Source: Deroplatys truncata (taxonomy: Eukaryota; Arthropoda; Insecta; Mantodea; Mantidae). Taken from it: a stretch of 64,000 nucleotides of DNA. Below, one piece after another: positions 45,235-56,986 of this stretch; positions within the stretch are counted from its first letter, which is position 1, and every line of letters begins with the position of its first letter. The translations under genes and the position numbers were made by a program. Below the pieces are notes generated by a model. It was not told the origin of the DNA and made no database searches. It was given only the letters and a program-made list of their open reading frames with translations. The stretch spans positions 103,900,350 through 103,964,349 of the forward strand of contig CM060979.1 of NCBI GenBank assembly GCA_030765065.1. Reading direction: 5' to 3'.

Positions 45235-45893
45235 ATACTGGCATTTCACCAAAAATTCAATATCGAGATTTCACCTGAAATGCCTGTTTTGAGGCACCCT
45301 GAATAAAAATGACTACCCTTTACATGGAACATTTTTCAATTTTTTTTTCTCAAAACTGTATATAACGATTTTGATTGAAATATCATGTTTAAGATATTTA
45401 CAATGACAAACAAAATATATATCTTTAATTTTCTAGGAGCAGCACTACATTCGGAACGAATTTTGTAAAATTTTATACGAGTATAACAGACAAAAACGTA
45501 CTACACAAAAAATGTACATGTCTTTAAAACGATTTATCTCAAATGACTTTTTGTGGCATCGGCCCTTCCAGATGTTCGTTAATATTGGTTTCGATTGTTC
45601 AATACTTAGTAATTTTAAAGCCCCATCGTTGTTCATTTGTTTCTCGCGATTTCATGGAAGAGAACTGAACTTTAAGGACATAGCGAGCCGCTTTTAAGCA
45701 CCTGACAGTCGATTCAGGTTCCTCTATCCCTCTTGTACACACAACGAAATGTGTAACGAAACTAAATCTACAAATGTTTATCTAGATCAACATGTAGCAG
45801 ATAGAAAAATAAGCTTGCGTAAGAATATTTTGCAGGAGTCATAAGACTAAATGATAGTGGGTAGAGAAACTCACGTGAATGTAACACATCAGA
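45235..45893 (+). mobile_element. HINE-like repeat with internal deletion
   Basis: From CATTTCACCAAAAATTC to GTAACACATCAGA. The block between the GAGGCACCCTGAATAAAAA motif and ACTACCCTTTACATGG (GT tract and GATGCGACACGAAG) is deleted at about 45310. Confidence 0.6.
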
Positions 45894-46324
45894 CCTTTTT
45901 CTCGCTGATGGAATGTATGGCAAATAAGCGATTGGTCATTCTTGAGGTCTCATTGATTATTTTGCGGTAGTTTGGATTCTTTAATTGTTAATATGCCGTG
46001 TGTTAGCGGTTCCAATTTTTGTTCCCCCTTTCTCTCGAAGCAAACTGCAATTTCATTATTTTGCAATATCTCTGATATAAAAAAATTTAAGTATTGTTAA
46101 ATAATAATAAAATAATAATAATAAAATAATAATAATGAAGTAAATGAAATAGGACTGATCGGTGTACAGAATTTTATTTAGCAAGAAAAAACTGGGATAG
46201 AGTGTTTTCTTTATTTTTTTCCATTTGTATACTCCCATTAACTTCCAATGCCATGTCGAAACGATTGATAGTATTGTAACTCGTTGATGGTAAATATTTC
46301 TTTTTTAACGTTGTTTTTATTAAC
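45894..46324. other. Spacer with (AAT)n run at 46098-46135
   Basis: Only an interrupted AAT microsatellite is recognisable. Confidence 0.45.
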
Positions 46325-46485
46325 TTTTTCAATGAAACACGCTCACATTCATTCCCACATTCATACTTCCATACTCTGCGTGTGAAGGTTACAGAGTTAA
46401 CGGAAACCTCCCTCGTTAAGGCGGTAATCGAACCCAGGACTTATGAGTGGAAAAGTCAGAAAGTCAATCGACTATAGAGACAGTT
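46325..46485 (-). mobile_element. SINE S4
   Basis: Plus-strand view: CACATTCATTCCCACATTCATACTTCC body, then box B complement GTAATCGAACCCAGG (46423-46437) and a decayed head. Confidence 0.45.
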
Positions 46486-47683
46486 TCTCTCCCTTCTCCT
46501 TCCTCCCTCCCTCTCGCTCATACTCGTATTTAATTGGTTTTGTCTTAAATGTCTAATTAAAACCTTTGGAAATGAAAAGTAAAGAAAAGACAAATCAGGA
46601 ATTCCTTCTAAGAGACAATGAATTTAATTGGATGAGTTTTAAAGAAGAGAAAAACAAACTTAAAGGAGTTAAATTATTATTTCATAAAAAATTATGTTTA
46701 ATATCGGCTTGAAGCTTTTATGACGTATTTCATTAGGAATTTCATTTTCGATTCAGCAAATGTATGTACTATATTCCTAAAAACATGCAGTAATAATAAT
46801 AGTAATAATAATAAAATAATAATAATAATCATCATCTACATAATATATTTAGGGGCTTTTAGTTTTCATTATGTTATCTCATATACGAAAACGTATTTTA
46901 AGAATTATAAATTCTAGAATTAAGATTATACATTAAGTAATATCTGTCACCCATTATGGTGAATGTTTTACGCGACTGCATTTTCGTTTATATTAGCTGC
47001 CTCTTTAAAATCAGCTATGCTCTGTTTAGGTGTTAAACGTGAATTAGCTTATCCTACGAGAATAAAGAGTTTCCTGCAAAAAGGAATTTAACCTTAAATG
47101 AAAATCATAACCCGAGTACACTTTGAAACGGCAACTCTAGGCCGAGCCCAAGAACTATAATTACAGATAACTTATTAATTAACTTTTAGTGATGTTAAAT
47201 CGTACTATGTAAATATCTTTTTCTCATACTGCTTGTATATTTTAAGAAGGGTGATTTAACATTATGTATCTATCTAGGTTATTAATATTAGTAGAGTTAT
47301 AAATGGTTTAATGTAAATAATTTAAGCGCTATGTTAAAATACTGTCCACGAGGGAAAGTTTTAGCTACAGGAATAGTGCTTTCGAAGGCAGAAAACCTAG
47401 TTTTATTACCTCTCTCCGGTCGCTGTGCTATTATTCCTACAGCGAGGGTGTAGAGCCTTTGTCCCATTATTTGATAATTCGCCGTGACCAAGTGAGTGAG
47501 AAAGACAACCTTAACGGTAAATGTAGGAAAAGCCGCGATTTATATTAAAATTGGACCAATGAGATCCCTGAAAGTTTATTCGAAATAGTTAGACGCGTCG
47601 AGTCGCGCTAAAAATGGACCAATAGGAAAGGAAGCAGCCTCAGGAGCCTGAGACTATAAATGAATCTGTTTGGGGAAATTTCG
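46486..47683. other. Spacer; (AAT)n at 46789-46829 and two CCAAT boxes near its end
   Basis: No gene seen. GGACCAAT occurs twice near the right end (47555-47562 and 47614-47621) and TATAAAT at about 47655-47661, just upstream of the 113-bp tandem repeat. Confidence 0.4.
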
Positions 47684-47990
47684 AGGCAGTTTTTGGTAAT
47701 GTGTGGTCAGGGAGAGATGCTGCAGGATGCGTGAGATATCGCGCCAAGAAGGGAATCAAGTCAGCTTTGTAATGTCAGCTTAGTATTGCATTTTATTCGG
47801 CAGTTTATGTCATGTGTGGTCAGGGAGAGATGCTGCAGGATGTGTGAGATATCGCGCCAAAAAGGGAATCAAGTTAAATTTGTCATGTCAGCTTAGTATT
47901 GCATTTTATTCGAGAGTTTTCGTAATGTGTGGTCAGGGAGAGATGCTGCAGGATGTGTGAGATATCGCGCCAAAACAGGGAATCAAAATA
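47684..47990. repeat. 113-bp tandem repeat, about 2.7 copies
   Basis: GTGTGGTCAGGGAGAGATG starts at 47701, 47814 and 47927, exactly 113 bases apart. Units differ at only a few positions and each contains ATATCGCGCCAA. The third copy is truncated after GGGAATCAAAATA. Confidence 0.9.
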
Positions 47991-48390
47991 GTTTTAGCAA
48001 CACACCTAAGATCCGCTACTCTGAAAGCGACAATAAGAATAGTTATATTTCGTGACTTATCCACGCCATAGTCTAACAGCGGTGGACAGTATTTTACAGC
48101 GGCAATACCAGTTTTGTATACTACGAGTGTTAAATTAAATAAAAAGAAACGGCAGTGTCATCTTTTCATAAACAAAGCAAGTCTATGTCTTCCTATATCA
48201 CCACCCGAGATCTACGTTTTCCTTTACCGAGGATAAGTCCATGCTCCCATATAATTTAAGGAAAATTACTGCAGCTAGCCGAGGATAAATTGAAGAACCA
48301 ACACGCTGAGAACTTCTGGAAGCAACGGGAGAAGCATCAAGGTAAGCTACAGCAACGGATGAGGAGGTGATCGCCGCAACTTCCGTATCT
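47991..48390. other. Spacer; AATAAA near 48138
   Basis: No ORF of note. An AATAAA lies downstream of the tandem repeat (about 48138-48143); with the CCAAT/TATA motifs upstream this could be an LTR or a non-coding transcription unit, but no LTR ends were found. Confidence 0.3.
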
Positions 48391-48545
48391 CTTTTTTTTT
48401 TTTTTTTTTTTTTTGTATGTTTCATTTATGTGCCGCCTTTAACATCTAAGGTCATATTGGCGGCGTTGCCTTTAGAACAAATAACAAATGCCCATCAGCA
48501 ATGATGATTAGGTTAGCATGCCAACCACGAGACCAGTCCCCAGCT
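48391..48545 (-). mobile_element. SINE S3 with poly(A) tail
   Basis: The T22-23 run at 48391-48413 is the A-tail of a minus-strand element whose body (TTTAACATCTAAGGTCATATTGGCGG on plus) matches S3 at 12881. The head is decayed. Confidence 0.45.
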
Positions 48546-49172
48546 ATTTTGTTTTCGAAAGTTATGAATCTGTCACATTTAGGAAACCTTCACAATATGT
48601 TTCGTATTTAATGTCTTCTATCTGATCTCAGCTAGGGTTACCAGGCAATCATAAGTAAACATGGGATCAGTATGCAAAAGCCTATTTAATATGTTTTTTG
48701 CTTGTTATATGGAATTAAGTTTTGCAATACAATTCATTTTCTTCTGTTTTGTATATAAAGTTTTTAGTGCATATGATTGCATATTTTCCGATGTTGTTGC
48801 ATATTTCACAGTTTTTTCATGCATCGAGCACATAATATGCGTATTTTAAAATTTTTAATTTTTAAATTAATATTTAAACACAGTGAAAAAATAAAGTCCT
48901 ACTGGAGACACCCCAATGGAGGTTCAGACTAAAACTGAGAGTTCATCTTTAAAGCATGCAGGAGAATTAAGCGGTGTTTTAGAGAGAAATCCTGACATTT
49001 AAGTTTTGTGTTGTGTGGATGATTAATATCAAGATGAACACGTAGTGCTTCCTGAAGAAAACTCTCCGTGCTTTTAAATTTTGCTTAGTAACATCTGTAG
49101 ACATGGAAACATCCTGCTCGGCATACAGGATGCGTTAACCGATAAACGACTTAAACTTACACCTGAGCATAC
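48546..49172. other. Spacer, nothing recognised
   Basis: AT-rich; nothing recognised. Confidence 0.35.
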
Positions 49173-49690
49173 CGAGCGGGATGATTTAGCCGGCGTCTGT
49201 GGCCCGCATTCGGAAGTTCTCGGGTTCGATTCCCGGTGACTGCCCTCTCTGACCATGGTGTTTTTGTGGTTTTCCCCTGATCGTCTAGGCGAATGTCGGG
49301 GTAGTGTATCTTACCACGATTTCTCCTTTCCCCTATTTCCTCGCATTTCGTCTCTTCCTTTCACTTTCCGGTGTGTTATCGGGTACTGCGGTGCTGGCGG
49401 TGTCAGGTAGATGGCGTGATTGCTTGCGTATTGGAAAGATTTCTCCCGTAAACGCCAGGGTGCGTTGTGCCGCCCGTTAGGATTGCTTCGTCTCTGCTGG
49501 TGCGAGAGTGTTCACACTGTAAATATTAGCAACTTCTGCGTTTCCCTGTGGGCCTGTCTGCCTGCGGACCTGAGACTTCCTATGGCTCCTTTACCTCATC
49601 CCTGCCTCCTGGGAGTGTAGCACAACAGATCAAGGTGATCGCAGTGGCGAAGTGTCCCCTTCGATCAACACATCCTACATCCTATTTGTA
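49173..49690 (+). mobile_element. SINE S1, well preserved
   Basis: Head GAGCGGGATGATTTAGCCGG (A box), box B GGGTTCGATTCCCGG (49222-49236, close to consensus), full body with CATCCCTGCCTCCTGGGAG and tail ATCCTACATCC. Confidence 0.8.
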
Positions 49691-50364
49691 GAAAATGATC
49701 ATTGTGTACTCCAAATCAAATTACAATGACCGGAATGTCTAAGGAAGGGTGTATCTACATTAAAAACAAGGATTAATTATATGCGAATCGATGCAATTAT
49801 AGTAGCTACTTCAGAAGCGATGGAAGTGTCAACAATTTTTCTTTAGCTCTAATCAAGGTGGTGAACATTTTTTCAGTTACTTTTAGTTGGTCGATGTACA
49901 AGATTAAAACAAACTTATATACAGTTCTTGGAAAATTTCCTTAGTTTATTTTCTTATTGTAACTTTTAAATTTTTCTTGCTTTTAAAGCAAGCATGATTT
50001 CATTATCTTTAATTGTTTGCCATGTAGTAATCGTGGTTATTTAGAAACATAATTTTTTTAAGTGTTAGACAACACCAATACCTATTAAAAGGTAGAATTT
50101 AACGAGCGCAATCAACGGAAAGAAGTAAGTTATGTGAAGCTCGAGGTCCAGTGGTATTACTTTCACCATTTTCCCAGACGTTTCGTCTGCGACTGCGGCA
50201 GATATCCTCAGCCGCTGCCGAGAGCAAAAAGGTCACTCGCGCTCACCATTGAGGAAGTCTGACCAGTCGTCTGGGAAGATGAAGGGGTGGTGGAATCCCA
50301 GTAGACCATGGGCTTTACACTCGGATAAATTATTCGCTCAACAATAATTATTTCTTATGTAATT
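49691..50364. other. Spacer, nothing recognised
   Basis: A GC-richer patch at 50140-50320 with an inverted pair CCAGACG/CGTCTGG (about 50175, 50266) is not attributable. Confidence 0.35.
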
Positions 50365-51344
50365 TACTAGCTGTCTTACTCGAAGCTGCACGGATGGATG
50401 TTAAAATGATTAATTAATTTCATCTACTCCCCCATATTCCTTATGAAGTTATTATGTAAAACTGTTATGGTGAATCGTCTTCTTTACCCCTTATAATTGT
50501 ATTTCGTACAGACCAGCTATTACTAATCATGGTTGAAAACCTCCTGATATACCTTACCCCCCCTCCGAGTATTCCAAGTTAGGAAATGATGCATAACGTT
50601 GGAACAATTATCGGTCTGAATGGTCGAATAAATGCTTTAGATACACACAGTAAGTGCATTTTAAACCCTTGCACCCTCTCTTTGGTTCCAAAGTTATTTA
50701 ATAGCTACATAGTTTTCATAATATGCATAGACCATTAACATATGCAATGAAAAGAACTGAAGCTGGTGAATATGAAGATTCCTCACTCCCAGGCCACCAA
50801 GTTAACCGTTTTGGGAAGGACGAGAGTAAAGGCCAATCACAACAAAACAGATAAAGCTGCGCGGTCACCCCTCCCTCCAACACCCGGGGAAGCTGACGTA
50901 AGACGCTTTCCGTCTAAAGACAACTTGTATTGTTACAGCGATTCTATATGTTACAGCTCTAGTTATAACATACAAAGAAAATACAGTAACACGTTCTTAC
51001 TTAAGGGTTATTAAAATATGTTGGCGTTGGTTAGCATGCGTGTCGCATACGAGATATAAGCAGATTCGATTCTCTTTTGTTTTGTGTGTTTTAGTTGCTA
51101 AATCGTGACCATCTACATATGAGTACTGATTGGAATAAAATATCCGCGGCATTTGTTTTATTTTACATGCGTTTCCTATGCATCAACAACTATTTTCTAC
51201 TCCATGGCATTCTCAACTAAAAGTCATAGCCTTCTTTACAAGCATGTTCTTTTGTAACTCCAATGTGTTCATATTCAAGTACTAGGGCTTTGTAATTGTT
51301 TTTTATTCTTGTGGTAATTTATGAAATTAAATTAGGTGTTTTAC
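50365..51344 (+). repeat. Interspersed repeat family B, copy 2 (main part)
   Basis: Matches copy 1 block for block (GATTAATTAATTTCAT, ATTATCGGTCTGAATGGTCG, CTCTCTTTGGTTCC, CGTGACCATCTA, AATAAAATATCCGCGGC, TTTTCTACTCC). Its 3' tail is separated by the HINE-like insertion and continues at about 52240-52325 with the CA tract. Confidence 0.5.
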
Positions 51345-52074
51345 ACACAATGTCCATGAATGACTACTCTCTATAATTTATCAGTGGGTATACAAACTAT
51401 TTTTATTAAAGCTTATTTTTCTATCTACTTCATTTTAATCCGATTAAACCTTTGCAGAAATAGCTAAATTACGCATTTCTTTATAGATACAAAGAAAACA
51501 GCAATAGTCAAATGATTAAGAACTAGACGCTATTTGCTGGCCGTAAAATGTTAATCCTGTTTCCACGCAATCGCAAAAAAAAAAAAAAAAAAAAAACCAA
51601 CTGAATTTGAAAACGCTTTAAAGAATGACCAATTCGTTAAAAAAAATTCGAACATTTAATAAAGGATGTCTCAGAAATGACTTATGCCACAAAAAAGCTT
51701 ATTTGAAATTAATTCTATGCTCTAAAGAGAGCTACATTTTTATTTTTTTTTTTTTTGTAGTACGTTTTCGTCTATCGTGTAAGTTTAGCAGTAGTACGAG
51801 ATTATACAAAATTCCTTCCGAATGAAGACGACTTTACAGGTTATTCCCAGAAAATTCAAGATATATATTTTATTTATCATGTAAATATCAACTATGTTAA
51901 TAAAAATCGTTAGAACCATTTTTTGGAAAATCAAGCATTTCGGAAAATCTTCCATGTAAAGGGTAATCTGGGGGGGGGATTTTGTTGAAAATTTTCGTGT
52001 CGTATTCTTGGAAGGAATTGAACCTAAATAGCAAGTCTGGAATTTGTCCGATTTTTCGTTGAGCTATGCTGTTT

Positions 52075-52110
<36 letters not shown>

Positions 52111-52236
52111 ACCTTTTCTAATTGTGTTTTTTTTAATTCGGGAGCCTCAAAACATGTATTTCCGGTGAAAACTCAACGTTGCATTTTTGGGTGGAATACA
52201 ATACTTCCGCTACTTACTCTACGCAGTAGAGAAAGT
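51345..52236 (-). mobile_element. HINE-like repeat inserted in family B
   Basis: Decayed TCTGATG side, well-kept other end (CTACTTACTCTACGCAGTAGAGAAAGT, 52236). A22 run at 51576-51597 and (CA)n at 52075-52108 (15-16 units). Confidence 0.65.
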
Positions 52237-53546
52237 AAAAATCGGTTGAGGGGTTTTAGGTTACTCTATATAAACAACCCCCCCCCACACACACACACAC
52301 GCGCGCACACATTTTCTCTCTTAATGCTATTAATACAGACTACCAAGAACAGGAATTTCTGAACATTTTGGCCAGGACGAAAGAAATGAACTGTTAATGG
52401 ACTTGACGCAGTGGCGTCGCAGATTACAGGAAAAAAGGAAGGACTACCCAGAGCCGATGCTCACCTTCAAGGCCCAGGGAAAGGGCCCAACGACACCACT
52501 TTCGTGGGTGTTTCCATGTCCAATAGGCCAATATCTTATAACCTTAAAAAGGCCGATCCCCCGCTTACGGAGGGAGGGAAGTGGATATACGCCACACGTG
52601 TCAACCCATAAGGGGAAGACTACCGAACACCTCGGTAGGACGGAAACGTTCTAGTGAGCTTTCTCCCAGGTTCTCCAGGCTGGTACCGAAGGACTTTAAT
52701 GTGTATTACAACTTCACCACCGCGCAGATGTACCTATCCAATCTCCCATGGATCCATCTCGCACGGCACTCACTAGACTTGTGTTTACCTGCCCGTCAGT
52801 GACTCATAGCCGCTGCTGTTTACATCTTTGTATTAACGCGTATTTTAAATGTAGATAACTTGAAGCCAGCTGCTTAAGAATTCCTATACTTGTTTATTAT
52901 TTTATGTTCGTTGAAATCTTTATAGAGGAATGTATATTAGGTACCTTATTTTATTCCTCCGTGGAATAGTACATGGATTATTATCTATTAACAATGCATT
53001 AATTTATTCGTCCATAGAATAATCTCTTGTTTTTCATTCTTTCTAATGGCGATCGGATAGTGTCCATTTAGTCTCAGCAGAACTGCAAATTTTGTAAGAG
53101 TAGACAATAAATGTAGGGAAATATGAACATTCATTTTAAAAACTAAATACGAACTGCATAACATATTACTAAAATTCCGACATGTCCTGCAACATATGGG
53201 CTTCTGATAACCTTACTTTCTCTGAGCATTTGCGCAGGATTTACTCATCTGAACACCGCGAGAATAGAGAGATACCTACACGCTCCCGTAAGCAGTCAGT
53301 AACACTCTAGATGAGACTGGATCCCGGCACTTCAGAGAACAAAGACACCACTAATGAGGTAGAGCAGGGTGAGGGCAATACCGTTATCGGGCACGTACTC
53401 ACTACGTGGTGTTTATGTTGCCTTTAATGGGCTCCTTCTTCCTGCTGGCTGACCTTTTCGCAGTCACTTGTCTCGCATGGATCATCGCACATGAACCCAC
53501 AGCGGCAGTTTTTACTTGCAATGTAATCAACCAGAGGCGTACTACT
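52237..53546. other. Tail of family B (to about 52325), then unassigned DNA
   Basis: 52240-52325 carries the family B tail with CACACA/CGCGCG tract. At 52390-52760 there is a GC-richer stretch open in two frames (52397-52654, 52411-52611) with no domain I recognise. Nothing further was seen. Confidence 0.35.
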
Positions 53547-54539
53547 CTGTATTCACTCTTAGGTTGATCCGCGTCAAAACAAACACCAGGTGACCAGTGC
53601 ACCGCTATAACGTATCCTTCCGCCATTCGCACTAGAAATACTGTCACACTTTCAGACCATGTGGCCAGTACAAGCGGCACGTAGTGCAAAAAAGAACAGA
53701 GTCCTTATTTAGACAACTAAAACGGTGACTAGCAAATTCTGTTAAGGGTTAAAGGTGATAAGATTGATAGTTGCAACAAAATAAACGTTTGCACATATAA
53801 TAGTAGTTAATTCTGAAATAAATGAGCTAAAAATAAAGTAACAGGTATGCGATAACCTAATTTATACGCTCTCTGGAAGCGGCAGTTTATTAACTGTTGG
53901 CGGCTCATTCTAAAAAAGAAATTGTGCACTGTTACGCGAATTGCATTCTTCTTAAAATCACTACATTCTTGCATCGGTATTTCATATGCTTTTTTTTCCG
54001 GGTGTAACCACTTTTCTCGTTTCAGATTTTTCTGCACAAGCCATGTTTATACCTGTACTCGAAACACCGGTGAACTCAGAAGTTAATTTCACCATTTCTT
54101 TCACGGAAAGTGTTGGATATTTCTCACATAACTTATAATAAAGATTCAACACTATTGTTTTTTCACCACTAGTCAATGGTTTGCGCAGCTAATGCTTTAC
54201 GTAATTCGACGAAAACACAAGAGCAAATTCACCGTCCGCCATGATACTAACACAACTGCTGGTTTCTGGTTGTAAACAATATTCTGCGCCTCCCCGGATG
54301 TCAGGTGACTCATACGAATTGCGTAATGGGACTTGTAGCTCTGTTTTACGGTATAAATCAGTGTTACATAATACCTTAGGTATTTGTATAGAATATTATA
54401 CTATTTAAGGATAAATTCATTCTAAAATTCAGAGATTAGCATGGGACTACTTTCCTGGGCGCATTGCTACCGTGTTGCACCATGGTGCACTGACCACGTG
54501 GGTTTGTTTTGCCGCGGATCAACCTAAGAGTGAATACAG
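53547..54539. mobile_element. Interval bounded by 55-bp inverted repeats
   Basis: 53547-53602 and 54485-54539 are inverted copies of each other, from CTGTATTCACTCTTAGG at the outside to GTGCAC at the inside, with a handful of differences. They enclose a transposase relic. No target-site duplication is evident (CTACT versus TTTAG at the flanks). Confidence 0.6.
53830..54242 (-). pseudogene. Tc1/mariner (IS630)-like transposase N-terminal relic
   Basis: From the ATG at 54242 on the minus strand, with one in-frame TAG (codon 18), the frame reads into L-T-S-G-E-K-T-I-V-L-N-L-Y…T-G-V-S-S-T-G-I…T-P-G-K-K, an N-terminal helix-turn-helix pattern common to insect IS630/Tc1-mariner-type proteins. After a frameshift near 53985 it continues D-F-K-K-N-A-I-R-V-T-V-H-N-F-F-F-R. 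No DDE catalytic domain follows. Confidence 0.55.
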
Positions 54540-55608
54540 TTTAGAGAGTGCATTGGGGAGTCGGGGGGCTGAAGCAAGAATGACTGAAACACACCAAGTA
54601 AGTCATGCCTTCATTCCATGGTCACTTTTAGAGATTTATCCATGCGAGGGGGGATATCAATTGGATCACTGAACAGGGTATGTTGACTAAATAAAGGATT
54701 TGATAGATCATTATGACCAAAAACAACCAACGTTTAAGTATTTGTAGGACCAAAACGCAAATAGGAGTGCATAGAGATTAAACCCCCACCCAGGTTAGGT
54801 TAACTCCCACAAATATTGCAAAAAGTCAACTTTTTAAAGTCAATCAGTCAGGTGCGTTAACCACTAGACTACGGGGAGACTCACTCAGAAGTATCACTTT
54901 CACTTCACTACATAAGTGGTCTGTAAACATCTAGTACTAACTACATGTGACTAAACGCGTGCAGATAGTAAAATGAGCGAAGCAAGCCATTTAATCAATA
55001 TTGCCAACTAACATATGGAATGATAATTTTCCAAAACAATGAATTAATTCCACCATTATCAGTATTTAACACTGCTTTAATGGAATTAGTATTTTTATTT
55101 ACTTATTTACTAACAGTACAATGTGGAATACTAATTCTCTAAGCATAAATAGGAAACAAAAATGAGACTGCAGTGCTTCCATATTGAATAACTTGGGAGG
55201 GGGGCCTTTAGCCCCAGAGTTGCCATCCCCCTGCGTACGCCCTGATCTTAACCACGACTAAATGAAAATAACGATATTTATAAAGCTACAGTATGGGAGA
55301 TAAGTATAAAAAGCGACAATGCGCTGTGTTACTTGATTCCAGTAATTGAAATTAGTGGGTAATTCGGTTTCAGCAAAAGACATCTAAAAGCAGCAACTAA
55401 TGATCAGAATTACCAACACGTTCTAAAGAATGCTGCAGTACCGGGAAATTACAAGATAAATTGGTTATCTTTAAGCTACATATAAAGCAAATACACAGTC
55501 ATAGTGTCCAGCCACTTAGGCTTAAGTGTGTGGTCCAATTTTACTATAATGTTTCGTTATTTAAATTATGTTACAATAAAGTGAAAGATTCTGAATTTAA
55601 AAAAAAAG
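54540..55608. other. Spacer with tRNA-like fragment at 54815-54890 (-)
   Basis: The minus strand has CCCCGTAGTCTAGTGGTTAA, a good tRNA/SINE A-box region, but no clear box B. The rest is unrecognised. Confidence 0.35.
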
Positions 55609-56115
55609 TCTGATGTTACCTTCACGTTATTTTCTCTACCCTCTATCGTTTATTAGTGGATGAACAAACTATTTTCTTTCAATGCAATCGCGAGAAACAA
55701 GCGAATCGACAGGATTTCAAAAAAGAAGGACAAAGTATTGAACAATTCGAACCATTAATAATGGATATCTTGAAAATGGCTGATGTCACAAAAAAAAAAG
55801 TTATTGGAATAAATTGTGTGCTTTAAAGATATCTACTTTTTTTTTAAGTACGCTTTCATCTATCGCTTAACGTACACCAGTTATACAAGATTATGCCAAA
55901 TTCCTTCCGAATAAAGAGGACTTCGCAGGCTATTCCCAGAAAATTCAAGATATACGCTTTGTCATGTAAACATCTTTAATATATGGAATTTTAATAAAAT
56001 CGTTAGCCATTTTTGAGAACACAAAAACTTTAATTTTTTAATTTTTTTTCAGGGGGCCTTGAAACCTGTATTTCTCGTGAATGCAATAGGTATACCTTAT
56101 CTACCTACTATGTAG
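55609..56115 (-). mobile_element. HINE-like repeat, internally deleted
   Basis: TCTGATGTTACC at 55609 after A's; the internal blocks CAATCGCGAGAAACAAGCGAA and TTCCCAGAAAATTCAAGATATAC are kept; the stretch before CAGGGGGCCTTGAAACCTGTATTTC is deleted; ends CTACCTACTATGTAG. Confidence 0.6.
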
Positions 56116-56489
56116 AGATGCCAACCAAGTGATTTTCATGTTAAGTGGCTTATTAAAAAGTAATTTGGTGGTATAAATATAACTTTATCTGGCAATTAAT
56201 TTATCAGCAAAGTGTCAATTCTTTTAAATCCAGACAAAAGGCATTCCAATTGAGTCCAGTATGGGCATCCGGTCAAAATTAATAAATGGAATCCTGAACG
56301 GAGTAAATTCAGACTCCTGGCCATTTCTAGCTACGACGTATCAATGAATGCAAGATTTTTTAAGCCTATTTGTACATAAAGCTGGGTTACGATGAGATTT
56401 TCATAACATCAAGCAGCCACATCCAGAATGCTATACATTTTTCTTCCGGTGCATTGTTACCAGAGAGGTTTCCATCAGTTACGTTAGAA

Positions 56490-56960
56490 ATGGGCTGAGG
56501 CAGGCATTTTCAACCGGTGCGCCTTGGCGCCCTGGGGCGACTTGAATGACTTCCAGGGCCGCGTGGAGCTTCCCGTATTAGCGATGTAGAAAACAACAGT
56601 GTCAACTTACAAAAGAAAACAGAAAAGAAAGAACTATTGTATATCTTTGTGAATTGTCACATATTTGTATTTTCTCCCTTCAATGTTGGTATCCTGTAAG
56701 ACAGGAGTGCCAATCTTGAGCAAGAGAGCACTGAAGATATTAATTATTCTTGCAATCTCCTATCTCTGCAAAAATGGATTCTCAGTAGTGACTGTAACAA
56801 AAAACAAGTGAAAATCAAGAGAGAGTGTAGAGAAGGAAATAAGACAGCTAATCTCAATTAGTGCCAATATTTGACTAGCTGTGTAACAACAAGCAAACTC
56901 ACATTTTACTTGACAAACTTTTCTGAGTAAAATGAACTTTATTCCTAATATTTTGCTTTT
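56490..56960 (+). pseudogene. hAT (ZBED5/Charlie-like) relic: terminus plus C-terminal domain
   Basis: Begins with CAGGCATTTTCAACCGGTGCGCC (56502-56524), a typical hAT end. Bases 56722-56890 read Y-L-C-K-N-G-F-S-V-V-T-V-T-K-N-K and then E-K-E-I-R-Q-L-I-S-I, matching the hAT dimerisation domain, with two in-frame stops. The middle of the gene is missing. Confidence 0.65.
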
Positions 56961-56986
56961 GTAATTTTCTTTTCATTTTTATTTTT

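Noticed and set aside
48391..48413. T-run as a possible pol III terminator or polypyrimidine tract of a gene
   Set aside because: Its neighbour matches the S3 SINE body, so it is better read as that element's A-tail.
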